From Oscillospiraceae bacterium (lineage in GTDB: Bacteria; Bacillota; Clostridia; Oscillospirales; Oscillospiraceae): 7,906 nt of DNA. Positions 1 through 6,284 of this stretch are shown here, in pieces. Location: assembly GCA_017624645.1 (NCBI GenBank), contig JAGAMQ010000037.1, forward strand, positions 1 to 7,906, read 5' to 3'. Under the pieces are notes generated by a model that was not told the origin of the DNA, made no database searches, and saw only the letters and a list, made by a program, of their open reading frames with translations. Made by a program: the position numbers and the translations under genes. Every line of letters begins with the position of its first letter. Position 1 is the stretch's first letter.

Positions 1-1080
1 TACATTACCCAAGAGCTGAAAGAGCTGGAGAGCCTTGTCCTCAATGCCAAAGAACGGCTCACCGCACTGGAATATCAGATCTTTACAAAACTTCGTGAGC
101 ACCTTGCCCAGCAGGCAAGCCGTGTACAGGTCACCGCTGCCGCCGTTGCCGCAACAGACGCGCTGTGCTCCCTTGCCGTTGTGGCAGTAAAGAACGGCTA
201 CTGCCGACCGGAGATCACTCTGGACAACAAGATCTCCATTTCCGACGGACGCCATCCCGTTGTAGAGCAGATGCTCAAGGATTCCCTGTTTGTACCCAAC
301 GACACCCATCTTGGTTCTGCGGACAATCAGGTCTCCATTATCACCGGTCCCAACATGGCCGGTAAGTCCACCTATATGCGTCAGGTGGCGCTGATCGTCC
401 TCATGGCACAGATGGGCTCCTTTGTACCTGCCAGAAGCGCCCGGATCGGTCTTGTGGACAGGGTCTTTACCCGCATCGGTGCCAGCGATGATCTGGCATC
501 CGGACAGTCTACATTTATGGTGGAAATGGCAGAGGTGGCATCCATTTTGAAATACGCCACCTCCAGAAGCCTTCTGATCCTTGACGAAATCGGCCGTGGC
601 ACCTCTACCTATGACGGCATGGCCATCGCCCGCTCCGTCCTGGAATACGCGGCAAACCCCCGGCATTTGGGTGCCAAGACTTTGTTTGCCACCCACTACC
701 ATGAGCTGAGCACCATTGAACAGGAGCTTCCCAATGTGAAGAACTACAACATTGCCGTTAAGAAGCGTGGAGATAAAATGATCTTCCTGCGCAAGATCGT
801 CCCCGGTGCCACCGACGATAGCTACGGCATTGAGGTGGCAAAGCTGGCAGGTCTTCCCAACCGGGTGGTCGCCCGCGCCAGAGAGATCCTCCAGGAGCTG
901 GAAAACGGCACTGCTCCTGTGCCGATACCCAAGGCATCCGCCCAGCCCGACGATCAGATCAGCATGATGGATCTGCGGGGTCAGCAGGTTGCCGATGCCT
1001 TGCTGGAGATCAGCGTGGAAACCCTGACACCCATTGAAGCAATGAACGAACTTTACAAACTGAAGAAGATGTTATCATGA
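1..1080 (+). CDS. mutS: DNA mismatch repair protein MutS (C-terminal part, 5' end outside window)
   Basis: The reading frame is open from base 1 to the TGA at 1078-1080, giving 359 residues, roughly the last two fifths of a usual 850-900 residue MutS. The first ~65 residues are the end of the helical lever/clamp region. The ATPase domain follows: Walker A GPNMAGKST at residues 116-124, the MutS signature from RIGASDD to FMVEM at about 158-176, Walker B LLILDEIGRGTS with the Asp-Glu pair at 195-196, and ATHYHEL at about 230-236. The tail carries QISMM (from residue 319), placed like the beta-clamp-binding motif of Bacillus MutS, and ends in the typical helix PIEAMNELYKLKKML. MutS recognises mispaired bases and, with ATP, recruits MutL. 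The stop codon overlaps the next start (ATGA), so the two genes are translationally coupled. The GTG at 181 is only an internal codon; the real start is upstream of the window. Confidence 0.98.
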   Translation, partial: YITQELKELESLVLNAKERLTALEYQIFTKLREHLAQQASRVQVTAAAVAATDALCSLAVVAVKNGYCRPEITLDNKISISDGRHPVVEQMLKDSLFVPNDTHLGSADNQVSIITGPNMAGKSTYMRQVALIVLMAQMGSFVPARSARIGLVDRVFTRIGASDDLASGQSTFMVEMAEVASILKYATSRSLLILDEIGRGTSTYDGMAIARSVLEYAANPRHLGAKTLFATHYHELSTIEQELPNVKNYNIAVKKRGDKMIFLRKIVPGATDDSYGIEVAKLAGLPNRVVARAREILQELENGTAPVPIPKASAQPDDQISMMDLRGQQVADALLEISVETLTPIEAMNELYKLKKMLS

Positions 1081-1769
1081 CGAAGAAACTCACGGTTTCC
1101 TTAACCAAATATGAAACCATTCTTGGCTGGATCTATTTGCCCCTGCAGCTGTTGGTGATCCCGGCCATACTGATATTTCTCAATACCCTTGCAGGTGCAC
1201 CCTTTGACGAAACACAGATCAATTTTATATTCTTCTGTGTAAACTTCTTACTCCTGACCCTGATCTTTCACAGATTTCTGGTCCAGTCAGCCAATGTCTC
1301 TCTTGCTGCCCCCTGGAAAACCATTTCCTCGGCGCTTTTGGGATATGCCATCTACATGGCAGGAAGCTATTTTTTAAACATCCTGATCTACACCCTGGAG
1401 CCGGAGTTCTTCAATGTCAATGACAGTAATATTGCACAGCTGGCGGAGGGAAATTTCCCACTAACACTATTTGGCACCGTCATTCTGGTGCCGGTGGCAG
1501 AGGAATTGCTGTTCCGTGGTCTGCTGTTTGCCGGTTTTTATAACCGAAGCCGGATTCTTGCCTATGCCGTCACCATTGTCCTTTTCAGTCTTTTACATGT
1601 ACTGGGCTACATCGGTCTTTACGAACCAAAAATGTTGATACTGAGCCTACTGCAGTACATCCCCGCCAGTATTGCTTTGGCATGGGCATATGCCAGAGCC
1701 GATTCCATTTGGGCACCCATTCTTTTACACATGACGGTCAATGCCGTGGGCATGACCGCAATGAGGTGA
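1077..1769 (+). CDS. CPBP family intramembrane metalloprotease (Abi/CAAX-type), between mutS and mutL
   Basis: This is a 230-residue hydrophobic protein with several predicted membrane segments (about residues 17-37, 47-66, 83-106, 129-152, 158-180, 186-207 and 212-228). All three CPBP (formerly Abi/CAAX protease, PF02517) motifs are visible: EELLFRG with Glu142, Glu143 and Arg147; FSLLH with Phe170 and His174; and HMTVN with His218 and Asn222. In the family these residues form the metal-dependent active site inside the membrane, so an active protease is plausible. The substrate cannot be told; known relatives process prenylated proteins, bacteriocins or anti-sigma factors. The start ATG lies in the ATGA overlap with the mutS stop and has only a weak upstream GAAGAAG, which fits coupled translation. 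The gene sits between mutS and mutL, so it is probably co-transcribed with mismatch repair, but nothing in its sequence links it to DNA repair. Confidence 0.9.
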   Translation: MTKKLTVSLTKYETILGWIYLPLQLLVIPAILIFLNTLAGAPFDETQINFIFFCVNFLLLTLIFHRFLVQSANVSLAAPWKTISSALLGYAIYMAGSYFLNILIYTLEPEFFNVNDSNIAQLAEGNFPLTLFGTVILVPVAEELLFRGLLFAGFYNRSRILAYAVTIVLFSLLHVLGYIGLYEPKMLILSLLQYIPASIALAWAYARADSIWAPILLHMTVNAVGMTAMR

Positions 1770-1773
1770 TATC

Positions 1774-3711
1774 ATGCCGAAAATCATCCAACTGTCCCCC
1801 CATATAGCCAATCTCATTGCCGCCGGCGAGGTAGTGGAACGTCCTGCCAGCGTAGTGAAGGAGTTATTGGAAAATGCCGTGGATGCCGGTGCTTCCCAGA
1901 TCACAGTGGAGATCCGGGACGGCGGCATGACCTTTCTTCGGGTTACCGATAACGGCTGCGGTATGCATCCGGAAGACGCCCGGACTGCCTTCCTGCGTCA
2001 CGCCACCTCCAAACTGCGCAGCGCTGAGGATCTTGCCGCCATCTCTACCATGGGATTCCGGGGCGAAGCCCTTGCTGCCATTGCCTCTGTCAGCCGGATC
2101 GATCTTCTGACCAAAACCGCTGGAGCTGTCAGCGGAACCAGCTTACAGCTGGAAGCCGGTAAGATATTGGACGAAGCAGAAGCCGGCTGTCCCGAGGGTA
2201 CCACCATCATCGTTCGGGACCTGTTCTTTAACACCCCCGCCAGAATGAAATTTATGAAGTCGGACACTGTAGAGGGAGGAAAGGTCTCCGGCGCCGTACA
2301 ATTGCAGGCCCTTGCCCATCCCGAGGTCGCTTTCCGCTTCCTTCGGGACGGAAAAGAGGTCCTTTCCACCCCCGGCAAGGGCGGCCTGGAGGCTGCTGTT
2401 TATTGCATTTACGGACGGGAAGGCGGAAAAATGGTGAAGGTAGACAGCCGTTGGGAGGATTATCACCTCTACGGCTATGTGTCCAAGCCCACAGACGCCC
2501 GTCCCAGCCGCGCCCTACAGACCTTTTTCGTCAACGGACGGCCTGTCCGCTCCAAAATACTCATTGCAGCCTTTGAAGAGGCCTACCGCAACCAGCTGAT
2601 GGTAGGAAAATTTCCGTCATGCGTTTTGCATCTGACCTTACCGGCTACCGCTGTGGATGTGAATGTACATCCTGCAAAAACGGAAGTAAAATTTCTCAAT
2701 GAAAAGGCAGTTTTTGACTGTTTGCATTACGGCGTACTGGGCGGTCTCAACAAGGCCCCCGACCGGCCCCAGGTACAATTTAAGCCTGTACAGCCCACCA
2801 TAACACCCACTGTACCGCCCTCCAGACCGGTCACCGCAACAACCTCCAAGGAACCTGCCGTGCCTGCAAAAAAGCCGGATTTTTTCCGGACCATGAGTAC
2901 CCAGGAATATCGGAGCTTTTCGCAAGCCCTCCAGGATGCACCTAAGCCCAACAACTCCGCCGCTGCGGCAACCGTGCTGGCTGTGGAAAGACAGACGCAT
3001 CCAGTGGTCCGCAGCGTAGCTGTTACCCCGTCAGCAGCACCGGTACATGTCACTCCCACGCTTCCCCCAAAAGAGGAAGTCCCCTCTCTTGCCCCTGTGG
3101 GACCAACAGAGCCGGTGCAAACGGTTCTGCCCATGCCGGAAGAGATCCATTGGCGCATGGTGGGTGAGCTTTACAATACCTACATCATTGTGGAGCAGGG
3201 TGAGGAAGCATTTCTCATCGACAAGCATGCCGCCCACGAACGGATTCTCTTCGAGAAGCTTAAGGCAAATCAGGAGGTCATCAGTTCTCAGGCATTGCTC
3301 TGCCCGGTTTCCTGCCGGTTGGATGCAGAGGGCACTTCTGTTCTGCTGTCCAATCTTCCTCTGATGAAGGAGCTTGGCTTTGAAATTGAGGAATTTGGCG
3401 ATAACACCGTTCTTATCCGTCAGATTCCTATGGATCTGTCCCCGGACGACGCCGTGGATGCACTGGAATCCCTGGCAACAGATCTTATAGGTGGGCGCAG
3501 AGAGAAAAATTCCAATGTCCGGGACGGGCTGCTGCACACCGTTGCCTGCAAAGCTGCCATTAAAGCAGGCTGGCATACAGATCACAAAGAGCTTCAGAAG
3601 CTGGCAGCCCTTGTTATGGAAAACGAGGACTTGAAATACTGCCCCCACGGCAGGCCCATCTGCGTGACATTAAGCAAAAAGCAGCTGGAAAAGCAATTCA
3701 AACGGAGCTAA
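1774..3711 (+). CDS. mutL: DNA mismatch repair protein MutL, endonuclease type
   Basis: This 645-residue protein has a full GHKL ATPase N-terminus: EVVERPASVVKELLENAVDAG (catalytic Glu30, Mg-binding Asn34), DNGCGM at 59-64, RHATSKL at 75-81 and GFRGEAL at 94-100. The N-terminal domain extends to VNVHPAKTEVKF at about 297-307. Residues ~325-455 form a Pro/Thr/Val/Ala-rich linker, expected to be disordered. The C-terminal dimerisation domain carries DKHAAHERILFE at 483-494, the metal-binding endonuclease motif of MutL proteins that nick DNA (usual form DQHA..E....E, here with Lys for Gln). It also has ACKAAIKAGW at 591-600, CPHGRP at 623-628, and QALLCP at 506-511 at the place of the Bacillus beta-clamp-binding motif. 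MutL couples mismatch recognition to strand incision, the expected mode in bacteria without MutH. The Shine-Dalgarno GAGGTGAT (1763-1770) overlaps the stop of the upstream gene, and miaA starts 3 bases after this stop, so the operon is tight. Confidence 0.98.
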   Translation: MPKIIQLSPHIANLIAAGEVVERPASVVKELLENAVDAGASQITVEIRDGGMTFLRVTDNGCGMHPEDARTAFLRHATSKLRSAEDLAAISTMGFRGEALAAIASVSRIDLLTKTAGAVSGTSLQLEAGKILDEAEAGCPEGTTIIVRDLFFNTPARMKFMKSDTVEGGKVSGAVQLQALAHPEVAFRFLRDGKEVLSTPGKGGLEAAVYCIYGREGGKMVKVDSRWEDYHLYGYVSKPTDARPSRALQTFFVNGRPVRSKILIAAFEEAYRNQLMVGKFPSCVLHLTLPATAVDVNVHPAKTEVKFLNEKAVFDCLHYGVLGGLNKAPDRPQVQFKPVQPTITPTVPPSRPVTATTSKEPAVPAKKPDFFRTMSTQEYRSFSQALQDAPKPNNSAAAATVLAVERQTHPVVRSVAVTPSAAPVHVTPTLPPKEEVPSLAPVGPTEPVQTVLPMPEEIHWRMVGELYNTYIIVEQGEEAFLIDKHAAHERILFEKLKANQEVISSQALLCPVSCRLDAEGTSVLLSNLPLMKELGFEIEEFGDNTVLIRQIPMDLSPDDAVDALESLATDLIGGRREKNSNVRDGLLHTVACKAAIKAGWHTDHKELQKLAALVMENEDLKYCPHGRPICVTLSKKQLEKQFKRS

Positions 3712-3713
3712 GC

Positions 3714-4652
3714 ATGGACAATAAATTGATTTGTATTGCCGGGCCCACCGCTTCCGGCAAGACTGCCCTTTCGGTGCAGCTGGCAAAAGCCCTTGGTGGA
3801 GAAATCATCTCCTGCGATTCCATGCAGATCTACCGCCACATGGACATCGGAACCGCCAAACCCTCCCTCGAAGAGCGGGAGGACATTCCCCATTACATGC
3901 TGGATGTGGCAGATCCCGGAGAGGATTTTTCTGTCAGCCGGTACTGTGAGATGGCAGATCCCATTATCGCAGATATTCTTTCCCGGGGAAAGTACGCCAT
4001 CGTAGTAGGCGGAACCGGCCTTTATATGGATGCTCTGATCCGGGGCAACACCTTTGCCCCCTACCCTTCCACGGGTATGCGGGACAAACTGGAAGCCCAA
4101 GCCGATGCGCTGGGCATGGAACACATGCTGACACTTTTACAGCAGATCGATCCGGACAGTGCCACGAGGCTGCATCTTGCTGACAGAAAGCGGATCCTAC
4201 GGGCGTTGGAGGTCTATTACGAGACCGGCCAGACCATTACCCAGCACAATCTGCAAACCCAACAGATTCCTCCCAAATATGAGCCTGTGTGGTTTGCTTT
4301 GGAGGACGAAGACCGGCAGGAGCTTTACCGGCGCATCGACCGCCGGGTGCTGACCATGCTGGAGCAGGGACTGCTGGGGGAGATCCGGCACCTGCTTGCC
4401 ATGGGGATACCGGAAAAATGCACCGCCATGCAAGCCATCGGCTATAAAGAATTTCTGGACGCCCTGGCAGGCCGCTGCAGCATAGAAGAAGCGACAGCAC
4501 AGGTACAGCAGGCCTCCCGGCATTATGCCAAACGACAGCTTACATGGTTCCGCCGAAATTCACGGATCCATTGGCTCCGTCGGGCAACCGGTGAAGATTC
4601 CGCTAAAATTCTTCTCCGGGCACGACAAATTCTTGCGGATTTTGACAACTGA
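3714..4652 (+). CDS. miaA: tRNA dimethylallyltransferase MiaA (A37 isopentenylation)
   Basis: The protein has 312 residues, normal for MiaA (about 300-320). MiaA transfers the dimethylallyl group of DMAPP to N6 of A37 in tRNAs reading U-initial codons, which stabilises codon pairing. Visible landmarks are the P-loop GPTASGKT (10-17), DSMQIYRHMDIGTAKP with the catalytic Asp35, DIPHYMLD (57-64), GGTGLY (99-104), LADRKRILRALEVY (155-168), AMQAIGYKE (238-246) and RQLTWFRR (274-281), all in family order. Its ATG stands 3 bases after the mutL stop, with a GGAG Shine-Dalgarno (3704-3707) inside the last mutL codons, so it is the next gene of the repair operon. The mutL-miaA-hfq order is common in bacteria. 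The last codons contain a perfect TTGACA that may belong to an hfq promoter. Identification is secure. Confidence 0.98.
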   Translation: MDNKLICIAGPTASGKTALSVQLAKALGGEIISCDSMQIYRHMDIGTAKPSLEEREDIPHYMLDVADPGEDFSVSRYCEMADPIIADILSRGKYAIVVGGTGLYMDALIRGNTFAPYPSTGMRDKLEAQADALGMEHMLTLLQQIDPDSATRLHLADRKRILRALEVYYETGQTITQHNLQTQQIPPKYEPVWFALEDEDRQELYRRIDRRVLTMLEQGLLGEIRHLLAMGIPEKCTAMQAIGYKEFLDALAGRCSIEEATAQVQQASRHYAKRQLTWFRRNSRIHWLRRATGEDSAKILLRARQILADFDN

Positions 4653-4670
4653 ACAATGCTAGGATATATG
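4642..4670 (+). promoter_or_regulatory. Putative sigma-A-type promoter of hfq, overlapping the miaA 3' end
   Basis: A perfect -35 box TTGACA (4642-4647) lies in the last miaA codons. It is followed after exactly 17 bases by TATATG (4665-4670), 4 of 6 matches to TATAAT with the TATA core intact. Transcription would begin near 4677, leaving a leader of about 28 bases before the hfq ATG at 4705. The -10 box also lies inside a small imperfect palindrome, GGATA-TATG-TATCC (4662-4675), which could be a coincidence of AT-rich sequence or a weak operator/hairpin. Its position in the only sizeable gap of this part of the operon supports a promoter role. The match itself (10 of 12 bases) could arise by chance about once in a window of this length. 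Confidence 0.55.
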
Positions 4671-4704
4671 TATCCCAAATCGACGGAAGAAAGAAGGAAT
4701 ACAT

Positions 4705-4938
4705 ATGTCTGAACAAACCAATCTCCAGGATGCCATTCTAAACGAGGTGCGCAGGGACAAAGTCCCGGTGACCTTGTTTCTCATGAACGGTTTTCAGCTC
4801 AGGGGCACCATCACAGGCTTTGACAGCTTTGTTGTGGTGTTGGTAACTGACGGCAAGCAGCAGATGATCTACAAGCATGCCATTTCCACCCTTGCCCCCA
4901 TTCGATCGCTGAAAGCCGTGTCCCAAACAACGGCTTAA
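4705..4938 (+). CDS. hfq: RNA chaperone Hfq
   Basis: This is a 77-residue Sm-like protein. The N-terminal helix [16 protein letters not shown] (6-21) holds the conserved Gln8 and Asp9 and the rim basic patch Arg16, Arg17 and Lys19. The Sm1 motif [26 protein letters not shown] covers about 22-47. The Sm2 motif YKHAIST (56-62) holds the Lys-His pair of the proximal U-binding pocket. The C-terminal tail is short (about 10 residues after the core), as in most Gram-positive Hfq. Hfq forms hexameric rings that bind sRNA and mRNA. The start is supported by AAGGA (4694-4698) with 6 bases of spacing. The gene is 52 bases after miaA and is followed by its own terminator, so it can be transcribed alone from the putative promoter at 4642-4670 or from the upstream operon. 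Confidence 0.97.
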   Translation: MSEQTNLQDAILNEVRRDKVPVTLFLMNGFQLRGTITGFDSFVVVLVTDGKQQMIYKHAISTLAPIRSLKAVSQTTA

Positions 4939-4940
4939 AG

Positions 4941-4976
4941 AAAAGGCGGCGGAGCATTGCTTCGTCGCCTTTTTTT
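4941..4976 (+). terminator. Rho-independent terminator after hfq
   Basis: The arms AAAAGGCGGCGGAGC (4941-4955) and GCTTCGTCGCCTTTT (4959-4973) pair over 15 positions, including two G-U pairs, around the 3-base loop ATT. A run of seven T follows the GC-rich core (4970-4976). It begins 2 bases after the hfq stop codon. It is a textbook intrinsic terminator on the + strand. The A-run on the 5' side means that a weaker version could also work on the opposite strand, but no convergent gene needs it. Confidence 0.92.
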
Positions 4977-4985
4977 GCCCAAATC

Positions 4986-4992
4986 AAAAGGA
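4986..4992 (+). promoter_or_regulatory. Ribosome binding site deciding the yggS start
   Basis: AAAAGGA at 4986-4992 stands 8 bases before the ATG at 5001. The earlier in-frame ATG at 4992 shares its A with this box and would have no separate Shine-Dalgarno at usable distance. The later ATG is therefore the better start. Confidence 0.7.
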
Positions 4993-5000
4993 TGAAAGAT

Positions 5001-5702
5001 ATGTACACCATTGCTGAAAACATTGCCGTAATTCGCGGCAAGATCCATGAAGCCGCCAAAAAAGCAGGCAGAAACCCCAAGGAAATTCTGCTGTGTGCAG
5101 CCACAAAAATGAACGACGCAGAAAATGTACGCCAGGCCATTGCTGCGGGCGTAGACTGCTGCGGAGAAAACAGAGTACAGGAGCTGACGCAAAAACTGGG
5201 GGAAAATGCCTATGAGGGAGCCCCTGTCCACTTCATCGGACATCTGCAGACCAACAAGGTCAAACAGGTCGTGGGAAAGGTAGATCTGATCCAAAGTGTG
5301 GATTCTCTCCGCCTTCTGGAGGCAATCCAAAAGGAAGCTGCCAAGCAGGGGATCTGTCAGCACATTCTTCTTGAGATCAATATTGCTGCAGAGAAAAGCA
5401 AGAGCGGTTTTTCCGTGAGCGAAGTATGGGAACTGGTCCCCCACATCTCTCAATTCCCCAATGTTAAAGTCCTGGGTCTTATGGCAATTCCCCCAATTTG
5501 TCAAAATCCCGGAGAAAATGACAAATTTTTTCAAGAAATGTACAAGCTTTCTGTTGACATAACGGCAAAAAAATACGATAATATAGAAGCAAGCGTTTTG
5601 TCTATGGGTATGTCCGACGATTACGAAAGTGCCATTATGAGCGGAAGCACCATGATTCGTGTAGGCACCGCCATCTTCGGCGCCCGGGACTATTCTAAAT
5701 AA
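5001..5702 (+). CDS. yggS: YggS/YlmE family pyridoxal phosphate homeostasis protein
   Basis: The protein has 233 residues from the ATG at 5001, or 236 if the ATG at 4992 is used; the spacing of AAAAGGA favours 5001. It is a single-domain fold-type III PLP-binding protein (alanine racemase-like barrel without the second domain). The PLP-binding lysine is Lys36 in the motif CAATKMND. Other family landmarks follow in order: CGENRVQEL (about 54-62), HFIGHLQTNKVK (about 77-88), IQSVDS, LLEINIAAEKSKSGF, VLGLMAIPP, and the C-terminal phosphate-cradle stretch LSMGMSDDYESAI and GSTMIRVGTAIFGAR. Members carry PLP and keep vitamin B6 and amino-acid/keto-acid pools in balance; no clear enzymatic reaction is established. 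In Firmicutes this is ylmE, the first gene of the ylm division cluster, as here (sepF and divIVA follow). The gene starts only 24 bases after the hfq terminator, so its own promoter is not obvious. Confidence 0.96.
   Translation: MYTIAENIAVIRGKIHEAAKKAGRNPKEILLCAATKMNDAENVRQAIAAGVDCCGENRVQELTQKLGENAYEGAPVHFIGHLQTNKVKQVVGKVDLIQSVDSLRLLEAIQKEAAKQGICQHILLEINIAAEKSKSGFSVSEVWELVPHISQFPNVKVLGLMAIPPICQNPGENDKFFQEMYKLSVDITAKKYDNIEASVLSMGMSDDYESAIMSGSTMIRVGTAIFGARDYSK
5554..5582 (+). promoter_or_regulatory. Strong sigma-A-type promoter candidate inside yggS, reading toward sepF
   Basis: TTGACA (5554-5559), a 17-base spacer and GATAAT (5577-5582) match the vegetative consensus at 11 of 12 positions with ideal spacing. 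It lies in a locally AT-rich stretch of the otherwise GC-richer yggS coding region. Transcription would start near 5589, giving a leader of about 150 bases before sepF that runs through the last yggS codons. By a simple chance estimate such a match is not expected in a window this size (about 0.05 per strand), so it is likely a real internal promoter for sepF-divIVA. Confidence 0.7.
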
Positions 5703-5740
5703 GTCAAAGATGATTTGAACATACAGGAGGAAACAGACAT

Positions 5741-6259
5741 ATGAGTTTTTGGGACAATGTGAAGAAGTTTGCCCAGCCCTATTCCGACGAGGACTACGAT
5801 GATGATTACGAGGACGATCTGGAGGGCTTTGAAGAACCTCAAGAAGCTGCTCCCCGCAGACGCCGTCCTTCTCCCTTTGCTTCTGACGACAGCGTAGAAG
5901 CAGGCGTCAGCGCCGCTTCCGCTCCCCAGTCCACTGCAGCATCCAGCGCTTTCAGCGGACAAGTCCTGAACATGAGCACCGGTAACAAGCAGGAAGTTGT
6001 GCTCTTCCATGCCAAGTCCTTCGATGATGCCGCCAAAGCCGCAGATGAGCTGTGCAAGAAGAAGGCTGTCATTCTGAATATGGAAAACGTGGACAAGGCA
6101 CTGACCCGCCGGGTGGTGGATTTCCTCTCCGGCAGTGTATACGCCCTGAACGGCACCGTAAAGAAGATTGCACAGAGCACCTACCTCTTCTGCCCCCACA
6201 ATATGAGCATTACCGGTGATCTGGAAAACATTCAGGCAGAGGTCGAAAGCTACCTCTAA
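5741..6259 (+). CDS. sepF: Cell division protein SepF
   Basis: The protein has 172 residues and is cytoplasmic at the division site. SepF binds the C-terminus of FtsZ, assembles into rings or arcs and tethers the Z-ring to the membrane. The N-terminus MSFWDNVKKFAQPY is the amphipathic membrane-binding helix. Next come an acidic tract (about 16-32, many Asp/Glu/Tyr), an arginine patch (39-42) and a low-complexity Ser/Ala linker (about 48-72). The folded SepF domain occupies about 74-160, with VVLFHAKSFDDA (87-98), KAVILNMENVDKALTRR (108-124) and VDFLSGSVYALNG (126-138), where Gly131 sits at the conserved ring-forming position. The start is supported by AGGAGG (5725-5730) 10 bases upstream. It lies 38 bases after yggS and 25 bases before divIVA and is probably co-transcribed with both, also from the promoter candidate inside yggS. 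Confidence 0.96.
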   Translation: MSFWDNVKKFAQPYSDEDYDDDYEDDLEGFEEPQEAAPRRRRPSPFASDDSVEAGVSAASAPQSTAASSAFSGQVLNMSTGNKQEVVLFHAKSFDDAAKAADELCKKKAVILNMENVDKALTRRVVDFLSGSVYALNGTVKKIAQSTYLFCPHNMSITGDLENIQAEVESYL

Positions 6260-6284
6260 TATTTAGAGAGAGGATATAGACAGT

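Noticed and set aside
1204..1231. Promoter-like TTGACG-16-TATATT inside the CPBP gene
   Set aside because: 10 of 12 matches with 16-base spacing is expected about once by chance in a window this size, and it lies in hydrophobic T-rich codons without a downstream gap or gene start nearby.
3031..3648. Long antisense open frame (205 residues) inside mutL
   Set aside because: It lies fully opposite conserved mutL domains, shows no recognisable motif, has no own Shine-Dalgarno context, and is expected from codon bias on the + strand.
4935..5534. 199-residue antisense open frame opposite yggS, starting from the hfq terminator side
   Set aside because: It covers conserved YggS motifs in antisense and runs through the terminator hairpin; no family resemblance seen.
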